From: Isoetes taiwanensis
Lineage: Eukaryota > Streptophyta > Lycopodiopsida > Isoetales > Isoetaceae
NCBI GenBank assembly: GCA_021234155.1
Contig: JAJEKV010000124.1
Coordinates: 562,001 to 626,000 of the forward strand
DNA length: 64,000 nucleotides
Direction: 5' to 3'
The position numbers and the translations under genes are program-made. Of this stretch, positions 1 to 11,500 are shown piece by piece (within the stretch, counting starts at the first letter, position 1; each line of letters opens with the position of its first letter). Under the pieces are notes generated by a model. That model saw nothing but the letters and a program-made list of their open reading frames with translations, did not search any database and had not been told where the DNA came from.

Positions 1-323
1 CTGGCTTTGAAAAGAAGGTGGTTTTCATCTGGAGTTCTCATTGTCTTGATGAAATAGAGAGTTGCTCATGATTCCGCTAGTTTGATTCATATAAATATCT
101 ATCTGATGTATATTTGATTTGTTCTGCTTGTTTGGTGCATTTGGATTTGAAGAACATTTGATGATTTTTTGACATGTTCTCTCATTGTCTTTGGATGAAA
201 TATGATGTTGCCTTTCTAGTCTTCGCCTTTGCTTGATTCATGTATACATGTGCGTGATATGTATATAGGCATGATAGGTATGGTTTGGATCCACATATGG
301 ATATGATCAACAATCAGCCGAAA

Positions 324-1446
324 ATGGATGGTACGGAGACCATAATTCTGATGCCTGCGCCGCCATAAATTGGGTCTAATGTGCCTCATCAGGGGCCTGT
401 AAACATCCCCTAGGCAATTGTGCCTCCCACTTTTCTCTTCTTCCAATTGCCTTCAAATGGAACTCTAATGCAAGCAGATGCATTGGATTGCAACCTGCGG
501 AATTTGATGAAAAAGGAGCCGCAGCGCATCATGGACAGTGCCAGAGATGCTCACACTCATTGATGCAAAGAAGGAAGGGAGAGAGAATGGTGTCAGATGT
601 ACAAGAGGGATGTCAAAGCTCCCCTGCCGTAGTAGAGATGGAGGCTAGTTGCTGCTCATATGGAATCAAGGACATGGGAAGGAGAACAGGCAGCCAATGT
701 CAGGACAAATGGGAGAATATGATGAAGGACTACAAGGCTGTGAGAGATTGGCAGTGTGGCCCCCACAGGTCCCACCAGGAATTATTTCAAGCAAATGAAT
801 AACAAGGAAAGAAAAAGATGCCAACTTGCCTCCACAGATGGATGAGATTGTGTTTTACAGTCTGCATGCAATCAGAGTGAAAAGGAAGAGAAAAGAGAGC
901 TGGAAAGAATGCAAAAATTGAAGGGGTATATGAAGAGAGCCTGCCTTTGCCTCTCAGGGCTCCCATTGGCACCATTGCCCTTGGCACTTCCTATGCCAGG
1001 TTCAGGTTCAGGTTTAGGATCAGGATCAGGATCAGCACCTGTGGCCAGCCCATCTTCTAGCGCGAGGAGATCACCAATCGTGCCACCGGTGCAGATTAGT
1101 GATGCAGCCCCTATTCAAGTATGATGGGTAGCAGTGAGGAAGCTGACCTTAATCTCTACAGATACAGATTCAGAGTGGAAAGAAGATTATAGGGAAAACC
1201 ATGGAGGTCAGGAACAGCTGGATTTGACAGCAACCCCGAGGTTCTTCGACAATTTTGTCAAGCTTACAAGGATGGATCTAAAGAATTTGTTGATTGCTTC
1301 ATGAAGGCACTAGAGATCTGAAACAGAACAGAATCTGCAAGAACCTGCTGATGTGAAGAAGATCAAGACTAGAGAGAATGCTCTCTTTACTCGCGCATTG
1401 GTGGCACTTTGCTGATGCTGTTAAAATGGTGGCTCAGAAACTGTGA
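324..1446 (+). pseudogene. Trihelix factor gene, broken copy
   Basis: This is the copy-A counterpart of the intact trihelix gene at 29,856-30,983. The start ATG and final TGA are both present at the matching places, and long stretches are identical, including the part encoding the DNA-binding helices and the Gly-Ser run. Many one- to three-base insertions and deletions break the frame, so only short pieces can be read continuously (for example 488-802 and 909-1124). If the base calls are right this is a dead paralogue. If copy A is under-corrected sequence, it is the same gene read badly. Confidence 0.8.
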
Positions 1447-2127
1447 GATCTATCCCCTTAGCTGGTTTTAATCCACCCAGCTAAATCATCATACACATAC
1501 ATACATGCATTCTGTTTCTAGCTTCTAAATCTATTCTTTGATCTGCCATTGTTTTTTGCACTTCTATACATGAATATGGAATGACATCCGTCCATTCATA
1601 TGAATTCAATACATCTTTTCATCCCCAACCAATGCGCCATGGTTATACTAATTTAATATTTAATATTTGTAACCCTAAACCCAAACCTCACTTTATTAAG
1701 TTTTTGTAATTTTAATAAATTTAACATTACAACCCAAATTTTTATGGAACTTGTTTTCATTTTTTCATGTCCTAGCCTACACTATAAAAGTTTCCCCATG
1801 CTATATTTGTTATCCATGCAGTTTGTTTTTTTTCCCGTTCAAATCCTCTCATCCGTTTCGAAGTGAAGTTTTCATCTTTGTATGTGTGTATTTATATGTT
1901 CAATGCTATAGTGCTTATCCAAATATATGAAGCAAGACTACTTGATAAGTAGGAATTATTGTTATTATGCTTATGAGCTTGAGCTTTTGTGTTGATGGGC
2001 AAATAACTGTTGAGGTTAAGATTTTTAATTCTAATTGTTAGTTCTATGAATTTTGTCCATTTTGAGTCTCACAGATGATCTTTTTAAGGATTTAGTTTTG
2101 GTGTTATTTTTGAGTTTGATATTTTTG

Positions 2128-2310
2128 TGATGAGGGAGAACTTTCCTTTGAATGGTGGTTTTGTAATTTGTGATGAGGAAGGACGGATGGTGAGTTGTAA
2201 TTGGTGATGGAGTGAGAACGTTTTGTTGAATGTTGAAGGAGAACCTGGATGGTGAGTTGTAATTAGTGATGAGGAGAACCTTTCATTTGGAATGGTGATG
2301 AGGAGAACTT
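2128..2310 (+). repeat. GATGAGGGAGAAC minisatellite, copy A
   Basis: Degenerate tandem units built on GATGAGGGAGAAC and GATGGTGAGTTGTAATT follow the trihelix locus. The matching array in copy B is at 31,645-31,821. I see no coding potential. Confidence 0.6.
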
Positions 2311-2679
2311 GTATATCCTTCTTCTTTCCCGCCTGCTTCTCACATATGCTCCTACTTCTTTACGACCCAAGTATTGTGTTAGCCTATTTTAAGATATACA
2401 TCTAACAAGGATTTATAGTCGACATTGAATTTTAACAATTCATACATTTCATAGATGAGCAGGATGAACAAAGGCGATTTTAATTTCGACCGTAGTGACT
2501 AAAGGCGAAAAATCATTTCAAATAACCTGCTAAATATGTTAACATGTTACGCTCCTCCTTAAAATGTGCATAGGAATGAATGAAATAACAAAATGACATA
2601 CAATGACATTTCTCATACAAAACATTTTATGTATTTTATAAAAAAGATTTTATATTAATACAAAAATCTTTCAAGTACA

Positions 2680-4945
2680 TTTTTCGCATCTTTTGGCCCG
2701 GAAAATTTTAAATACTTGAATCAAATACTTCTAGGTCCTCATCGTTTACTCCCAAATCCAATTGCATCTACCGTACACAATATATCCCGGGGTCCTTCCG
2801 TATTACGTGACAAAGCGCGGTGCTTTCCCCTTGTCCGCCCACTCAAGCCTAAGAGCGCGCTTTATTTTGCAAGGACAGAGTACATTTTTGAAGCCTCAAG
2901 ACGTACATAGCGATAGCCCATCTCATCGCTTCATAACTCATCATGTTTACGGCTAGGCGAAACATAGTTGCGGCTAAGGACAAAGCTTTAAGCTTGAGGA
3001 CCTCTTCTGCTCCGATGGACTATATTTATCGTGAAACACAATAATTTCCTCCTTGTGAAGGCATCCCCTACTAGGTCAGGACTCTCATGCCTTGCAATAA
3101 AAAGTCATCAATAAATAACTCCCGTGATAAAAAGGAACATCAGATTCAAGTAATAAATATAAAAAATGAAACGAGATAAACACCTCTCTTGTCCGCGTTC
3201 GGCTAAGAATCCGGGTTTGTTATTGAGAAAGAGGACTTCACAGCCAATGCTCTATGAACCGCGAATTAAGTGGTGTTTGAAGAGGGAGCTTCCAAATATG
3301 ACATCTTTCATCGCTTATACCTCGCTTGCCTGAGAGTTGAGGATCCATTATAAGTCACGGCCTCCATCATTTGTTTGGGAACATCGGACTCAAAAGTTTA
3401 TAAGTCCTCCCAGCCTACAACATGAGCATATATCTGGCCCAAGATTCGTTCTCTCACCCCACAATACTTCGGATATATCGACAACAAGTATGGTTTCCCA
3501 CCTATGTGGATGGATATGCTTACATAATCCCCAAGTAGATGTTTTTTCTCGAGACTTCCAAAACTCTCGCTCTCCTCTATTTTTTCAAGATGAGCTTCTT
3601 TCCTTAGGATCTATCCGCTCATACACCGGTGACGACGCCTTATCTGAGCGACCAAGACACCCTGAAGAAGAACCCATATCTTGTTTGACTTAGTGTAAAA
3701 TGTATGAGCCGAACATGATATCTAGGTCAGAAAATTTCGCCTTCTTTGCCCTATAGTTCTCGCGTAAGTAGTCTCTTCAAAAATCTCCTAATTTGGCCAT
3801 AATCACCTTTTGAAACATCTTTAATTAAAGCTTGTATGCTCCAAGTATAAAACTAGCGTCAATAAAAGACATGGTAAAGAGCCGGCCAGTCCAGCCTAGC
3901 CATGAAGTTATGAAGGATGCCCCCATATGCATCAATAGATCTCGTTACACTCGGGCCATACTGCTCATCGTCGTGCAAAATTATTATATACTAGGCGGTT
4001 GCATCCACCGCTCCTTAATCCCTCCTCATACTCTTTTCTGATGCTTCCGGACGCAAAAATCCCCGCTCTTTTTCCACTATTTTTATCATACCATGTGCTA
4101 AAACAACTTCACATGCTTTATTCGACCGCTATTTTACCATTCTCAAGTGGAGCAAATACCACATTTGTGAGTTCAAGGCTTAATGCTTTGTAGCAAAATT
4201 TTTAATATGCAAGAGAGACTAACATTTCGGCAAATAAATTTTAAAATAACACTTTCCTAATTTATGCTATACATATTCGCAGACTGTATACGGTAAAAAA
4301 ACCGTGGTTCTTTAACTTATCCTGATTCAAAAGATTCAAATTTCATCGAAGTCGAAAGCACTCCAAATCCCAAGAAATAGACTATCTAAAAACTATCCAT
4401 CGATCAGCTGAACCAGAAACATCTTCGCCAGTCTTCTTAATATTATCGGCGTTTTGAATAAGGCAAATGAATGTGATCAATTCCTAAATTTATCCAGGAT
4501 GTAACCATTTTCCTCCTGACATAAAGTCCAAAAACGTGATTTCTAGGTAAAAAACGATTTTCGTATTTTTCCCTCACAAATTTAAAAAAAAAATTCTAAT
4601 TTTAACGAAATTTAAAAACAAAAAATTAATATTTTTCGCCGTGTTTAATAAAGAAGGCTTTTACTAAAATTACTTATTTTTTTTTCACTTTTTTTCGCAG
4701 AAGTTTAAACAGCGATTTCGGCCTAAAAAAAAAAAAAAAACTTTTTTTTTTAACTCACTTTAGTTTAAACTCCGCCGTAGTGTAAAAATTTTCGCCGGAA
4801 TTTTTTTGCAGCTTTTTGATCGTATTATACTCAAATTTCCAGCCGCATCATTTTGAATCATATATATTGAGTATAAACGATAGTCAAGATTGAACTATCC
4901 CCGAATTTATTTCACATGCCAGCAGACTTCTCCCTTCCTTCAATG
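2680..4945 (-). pseudogene. Copy A of the unrecognised minus-strand multi-exon gene
   Basis: This stretch aligns with 32,160-34,540 of copy B, where a minus-strand gene can be read in several exons. Here the same exons are recognisable base by base but broken by frequent small indels, and no long minus-strand frame survives. It ends just before the retrotransposon LTR, as in copy B, so the retrotransposon insertion is shared by both copies. No independent function can be assigned. Confidence 0.6.
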
Positions 4946-5129
4946 TCGGGAATATTTCCGCGATAACTTAATTCGCGGCTAGTAAAGACGTATGGCGGTA
5001 TCCGTGAGGCCCGCGCAGATAGCTCAAACAAAGGGCAAATGGAAGCTCAATAAGCATGGAGCTCGTGGGAGTATTCATACCTTCCGTAACTATATATAGC
5101 CCTTTCTCCGAAAGCTTCATCGGGTAGGG

Positions 5130-6790
5130 TTAGATGTGCCCCAAGACAAGATAATTACCGTGACGAGATATCTGCATCAGCCAATACGGTGACACGCCGC
5201 ACCCGTACCGACGCGGTACGCTTTTAGCTGCAGCCAAAGAGTAGCCTAGGGGTAACTTTCTGTAAATATGTGTAACCATTAATGCACATTTTCCAACGTA
5301 TTACATTACGCGGGCACACATTTCAAGCTGACACTCTACGCCAAGCTGGCCACACCCATATATGCAATTTCAATGTGAACATTTTCCAAATGTACACATT
5401 AATGTAAGCACACATTTGCATGTGCACATTTGGCCACCTAGCCCCTTAAAGGCAAGTGGGCTCCATGCCCACCATCCCACATGCCAAAGGATAATTGAAA
5501 CCCTAGCCAACTCCCCTTGTCTATATAGGGTAGGAAACCCCTAACCAGCCCAATTTTCGATTTTAGGCCAGACTCTTTGGCTGCCTCAATGTTTCCAAAA
5601 ACCGCATCCCCCATCTCCTGACTCAGGAGAGTTGCACCCTTAGTTTCTAGATTCGAGCATTTCAAACAGGATGGTTTAGCCTCAGTCGTGGGAGCCCCCC
5701 AAGGATCGTGTATTTGGGTTGAATTAGATAGTTCAAACCCTATTTTAGTCATTGAATCAAGAGGGTTTAGCCTATTAGAATGGCCATCCGTACCTCTAGA
5801 TAGCAGATCCTAACTAAAGAACCTAACTCTATGTTGTAGGTTAGATCTTGTTCTTTAGTTCTTCCTCCTTGATGTATATGAAATGATGTATCTCTATGAA
5901 CTCCTTGTATTGAAGGGGTAGAGACCTAAAGCTTTGAAGTTGATGGTCTAGAGCAGCCTCTTCTAGCACACCGTAGATTCGCCTGCGGCACAAGAGCCAC
6001 ACCGGGATGTGGGGTGAAGGCCGACCGGCAGAAGGAGGTTCATGTCCCGACTCATGAACGATCCCTCCGTGTGTAAAGCCTACCGGGGATCATTGTGACT
6101 AGGTCCACGGGCTTGCCAACGCGGTGGGCAAGGCATGGGCCCGGACACCGCGGAAGTGGTGTTCACTTTCCGCTGGGTTCACCGATACGGCAAAGTGGCC
6201 CTCTAGTCACCTTGAGTCAAAGATGTAGATCTCTGGAGGGAGTGATCCCACCGCCCATCGAACCGGGAGGATGAGCCTGTGAGTAGCCCTCTGGCTATGC
6301 ATCCGGGGCTAAGGGCCAGGTCCCGACACTTTTCGCACTTTCACTCGCAAAGTGTGCAATAAAAGGGGCGGATGGAGGGACAACCTGTTATAAATTATAT
6401 GCTACCAAATCCATTGCCATGAATTCCCTGGCCTCAAGAATGAACTCGAGACCTGCCGCCGGGCCAATCCCTTGAGTCCGAGCCCTTGGGTAGGATTCCC
6501 CATGTGATGTGCCATCTTTGTCTATGCAGATATATGGGAGGACCATCCTTCGTGGATGGTCATATGATATTGATGTATGTGCTACGGACATGTAGGTGTT
6601 TACGCTTCCAAGCCTAGGTAGGCCCCGAGGGAGATTTGGTGCAATGACCCTTCCACTTTCCCAATCGAACCCGGCCACGCCGGGTGCAGTTGTTATGAGG
6701 GCCTCAGATTAGCATGGAGCTGGTATGGGGATGAACCCTGTTTTGTGTACGGTGAGGGCACCGGGTGATACCAGTAGGGGACGCCAATAA
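5130..6790 (+). repeat. Chromovirus 5' LTR, copy A
   Basis: This matches the 5' LTR at 34,655-36,311 along its whole length, including the TATA region, the paired internal repeats and the GGGGACG-type 3' end. A primer-binding-like sequence, AGTATCAGAGC, follows at about 6,793, one base different from the TGGTATCAGAGC of copy B. The exact 5' boundary is blurred because the first ~60 bases are poorly conserved. Apparent ORFs in it are chance frames. Confidence 0.75.
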
Positions 6791-7000
6791 AGTAGTATCA
6801 GAGCAATGTTCTTGGAGACCAAGAGCAAAGCACCGACCATGCTCCCAAAGTAGTACTAACTTGATAGGACCCTCAAACCCCGAAAGTAGCCGAAAAAAAA
6901 AAAAATTTTTCTCCCGGTAGAGATAGTAATTATCTAAGATTAAGATAAGTAGAGAACACAGTAGGATAGAATAAACAATCTAATAGCACTTTTTGTCAAG

Positions 7001-8436
7001 GACTCAAAGAGGCGCCTCGGAGCATGTTAGGTTCAGACCCAATGGCCCCTTTCACAAGACTCTTAGAGTCACCCCATATAAAACCCTAGAACTTGACCTT
7101 AGGAACTCCAAAAATGGTAAGATAAAAGATGAAACCCCATCAAAGGAGTTCCAAATAGCTAGAATTGTATGTTAAAACATCTAAAAAACATTATACAAGT
7201 CACTTTTAATGCTGACTCCAAGAGTGCCAGAGCATAGTTAGGTCCCAACCTAACACCCTCCCCGCCAAGACTCTTAGAGTCATCCCCCAAAAGTGACCTT
7301 TAAAATTAAACGAATTAATAAAAAGGTCAAAGTAATGATAGGATCCTACTTTAAAATGCTTAAATTAGGAGTAACAAAGATGTAAATTGTGTAAATTGGG
7401 GGTGTTGAGCAGAGAAGGTCGACGACATTCCAAGAGTGCGCCAGAGTCAGGTTAGGTCCCAACCTCAACACCCTCCTCACAGACTCTTAGAGCTATTTCA
7501 AGAAGGCAAAGACTAAACAAGACCCCAATTTCGCCTAAGACAAAAGTGGAGACTTTTGCCAAAAAACCACCACAAGGTTAAATCGACCAAACCCTAAAAT
7601 CCAACCCTATAAATTACTACGGACATAGGCTCATTTTTTAGGTTTCTCCCGCGGTTTCCACACGAGCCCTTCTCATTAGCCGATCTTTTGGCCCGCTTCC
7701 AAATCGACCGTCAGACAATGGCTAGGACCAAACAAACCGCCCGACTCGTATACATCCTTAGGACCGTAGAGGAGGTACAAGAAAGAGCTAGCAGATTACA
7801 AAAATATACAAGAAGATGCACGAAGACTACGCGAGCCTACTACTTAAGAAAAACAGGGTCAAAACCGCCAAGGAGGGAGGCCAACTGAAGCATTCCAGCT
7901 CAAACCTCACAGAGCTACCGAACCCCCCAAGAAGCCTATGAAGAGATCCCAAGACTCCTTTGCCGTAGAGCCTTATGGAAATCAAGCACTTTCAAAGGAG
8001 CTACGGATTCCCATCCCGAGGGCGATTCCGCAGGTTTGTCCGAAATTTTGTGGGAGTTTGACCCCAACAAGCGAGTAACTAACGACATGCTACTCGCTTT
8101 AAGAAGAAGTACAGATGGAGGTTGTACAAGACTTTGAAGATTCATTAGCATGCACTTCCATGGAAAAGAGTCACCCCCAGCCAAAGGATATGAGACGCTA
8201 AGTACATCAAGTTTGAGGGACCGACAGATTTTAGGAAATTAACTTTTGTAACTAACAGTGATTATATCCGATGTACAAAAAAAATTTTGAATAAAAAATA
8301 TATAGTTGTTTAAGAGTGTATTCATTAGGCACAAGATACTTTTGGCAACAATTGAGTATTTCACCAGTTGATCTCCAAGAGGCCAGAGCCTAGTTAGGTC
8401 CCAACCTAACACCCTCCCGCCAAGACTCTTAGAGTC
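7001..8436 (+). repeat. Four hairpin repeats around the H3-like locus, copy A
   Basis: Four units lie at about 7,001-7,070, 7,213-7,281, 7,432-7,493 and 8,369-8,436, matching the four hairpin repeats of copy B in order and spacing. The inner hairpin (TTAGGTCCCAACCTAA type) is kept in most. The outer right arm reads AAGACTCTTAGAGTC or AGACTCTTAGAG here instead of GCGCACTCTTAGAG, and this same change appears in all four units. Confidence 0.7.
7718..8225 (+). pseudogene. Histone H3-like ORF of the chromovirus, broken copy
   Basis: The copy begins ATG GCT AGG ACC AAA CAA ACC GCC CG, encoding the H3 tail start MARTKQTAR, and continues collinear with the intact ORF at 37,231-37,752. Stretches encoding the middle of the tail and the histone fold are recognisable, but several small indels interrupt the frame within the first 30 codons and again in the fold. 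The upstream TATA-like CCCTATAAATTAC is retained. Its presence shows that the H3-like gene was part of the element before the segment was duplicated, unless copy A is an assembly artefact. Confidence 0.75.
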
Positions 8437-8556
8437 ACCAACTCCCAAGTTCATAACTTGAGCTAGACATACCCAAATTCACCAAAATTTGTTGCATTAG
8501 GAACCCTAAGACTATAGGCGCTTCACTTTGAGCCTCCCCAAATTAACCAAGAAACA

Positions 8557-11500
8557 TTAGCTCATCCCAAATGTCAGGAGTTTTAGAAACCTAAAAATTT
8601 TAGGGCATAAATTCCTATATATATCCCCCAAGATAACCCCAAGCCTTAACCACGTAATCGCTCCCCTAATTGAGGCCATCTTTCGCCTTAGTCGCGCCTT
8701 CCCAGCCTTCGCTTTGACATCGGGCGCTCGCCGCCATGGCTGCTGCAAGCCTTCACTCACCGGTATAAGGCCCCCCCACATCACCAAGTAGATGTCAATA
8801 CAAGATTCCAAGTATTTCAAAAAGAATTTGACCTTTGCAAAGAACCCTGGAACTCCAATCCTTTCTCACAAAGAAGTCCTCGCAGGAATTCCAAGAGAAA
8901 GTTGTCCCTAGCTTACAGAAGATACCGGCCATGCATAGGGTACTTTGTACCAAGGACCGCATTGCAAACAGCCCTCACCATGTACCCAATATTGCCAAGG
9001 CATTGAGGAATGTAACCAACCGCTTTACCAACCTACATGACCCTAACAAGCAATGGCAAAAGTCTTTCTCCCACAACACGTACTCTTTTTAGCTTATCTA
9101 GTATATAGGGCGTAAACCGTAATAGGTGAACCATCAATTCAGCCACCGGAAGTTACACCCCCGGACGCTAGAGAACGATTTACGCTCGCCCCGCTTGAGT
9201 ACTAAGAGACCATAGCAGAAGCATCCAAGAGAGTGAAGACTCCGAAAGCAGAAAGCGAGGGATGACACATAGAGGTGGGACCTTGAGGAGGAACGCCGAA
9301 GCTTTAACAAGACATCACCCGCCTGAAAGCCGACAGACTCACCGGTGAGGATTGCACAACCAATCGGCCGAATAACAAGCCTAGCCCGGCCATAGTCGGT
9401 GACAAGAATACTTGCCGCTAAACGACATCAAAACCTCCCCTAATGCGACAGAGGTTACCGCGTCGATGAACTCCTTCACCTCCCACGGGCAAATAACAGC
9501 CGATCTTAGAAGACTTCATCGACCAAGAAACGGAAGATTTTCCCAGTACAAATACGAGAGGCGCCTACTTTAATGGTGACACACCATCTCGACATCGGTT
9601 TTACGCACCACTATCAGAGGTATGATGTCGAGGAACTTCCTACGAGGAGGAGTTTATAGCACTTCGAGAGCAGATGGGGAATAAGGGGGAAGACAACAAG
9701 AGTACTTTCAAGGGGAGTCTTCTTCCTCATAAGAACATAGCAAAAATTCCAAGGGAGAGCTACAAAACCCGACAAGTGGTACCAACGCTCTTCCAAGATT
9801 ACAAGGAATTAGTTCAAGCCCGTGGACCAAGATGCATCAAGGCAATGGGGCACCTCGTGGGCACGTGGAGGAGCACCGAGCAAAGACTCAATATTACCTT
9901 CCGCCCCCAACGCACGGCAGAGTAATAATATTTCACAAGCGCCCAGCCCACGAGAGGAAGTCGGCAGATATGCCGGGTAGCACTTTCAGATTTGGCATGC
10001 ACGCACTTATCGTAAAAGGTGGACCATGTCATTTTAGTGAAGCGAAAACAGCCTTGGGCATTCTTTCGACTCGGTGCTAGCACCCCACCTTCGACAAGGT
10101 AGGTTGGCGGTAATGTTGTTTCATACCCCCATAGACGGTGGAAGAGCTAGCATCCGCCATCCGGAGGGGAACAAAGAAGTGGGATATATCAGAACTTGGG
10201 AAGTACAAAGAGGTACAAACTCCGGGTAAAGAAGTTTCTCGAGGACAACCTGCCTTTACCGGCAATTTCAAGAATAGTCGCACTTTGATCCCGTAGACTT
10301 TTTTGTATCTAAAATATTATATGATATATGAATATAAATCCTATTGCACTTTTTAAATGTTTTGTTGATGTATTTTGCCCCACAATCATACCAACAAGCA
10401 TAATCAATGCAAGAGAAGAAAGGAACTAATCATATAACCATGAATTGCTTGTGCATGCAAAATTCTAGAGGCCTAAACGCAGGGGAACGCATTAACCGCG
10501 AGATCTTATAGAAGAGCAAACCCCCACCTGCATCACACCCCTAAGAAGGAACCTATTTGAGAATATGGAACCCATGACCCCTAGAGAGGAGGAGATAGCC
10601 TGGGATGAGGATCTTAATTCGAGCAGATAAGGCATTACCGCCCTCACAAGCTGTGAGGGTCTTGGGTCGGCAACACTCGGGCCAAGCCGCAAGCATCACG
10701 AGGCGTAAAAAAGACAAGAAGAGGAGCAAGAGAAGGAGATCCTCCAGCCCTAATCTTCCCTCGACTCAAGCCGCACCGATTCCACCGAGGAAGAGGAAGA
10801 ACAAGCTCGAACGCAACCGATGGAAGGTGCAGGAACACCCTTGATGGACGATTAAAGAGATACCGTGGCCTCCCAGACTTAAGAAGGTAGATTCCGCGAC
10901 CGGGCAATGTATGGAAGGCCTGAACCGAAATCAGCCGGGAGAACAGGTCGATTGGAAGCGGAGGGCATGTATCGGATCTAAAATGAGCTTAGTAATGGAA
11001 ACGCTTATAGAAAGATAAAGACAAAGGCAGAGTTGCAACACCCAACTTGGAAGGGCTACCGCACGGATTTGGTGGAAGGGTTGGCGCAAAGGCACACGGC
11101 TTGGAAAGCAGGATGCTTTGTAAGTTCAAGAAGTTTGCAAAAGCCTTCAAGCCATTACGCTCCAAGGGGAACATAAGTCCAAAGATGATGCCAAATAGCT
11201 TTTACAAAGCTGCAAAAGGGCAACAAATCAGTCCGTAAATATACAGAGGAATTCATGAGGCTAAGGCGTCATGTGCTGGGTTAGGAGAGAAGCATGCAGA
11301 AAGCTATATTGAGGGGTCAATGAGGAGATCCGCAGCCTGTGAGGAGGGCATTAAACCCCAGGACAAGACGGGCGTAATCCGGGCTATAAGCTTCTGCAGT
11401 GGGCTCGACCTCGTGGCCAGCGGGCGTAAGCAGATTTCCGTGAGGATAAAGCGCAAAGCCACAGTAGCCATAGCCCCGTGGCAACAGCCTGTGTCCAACC

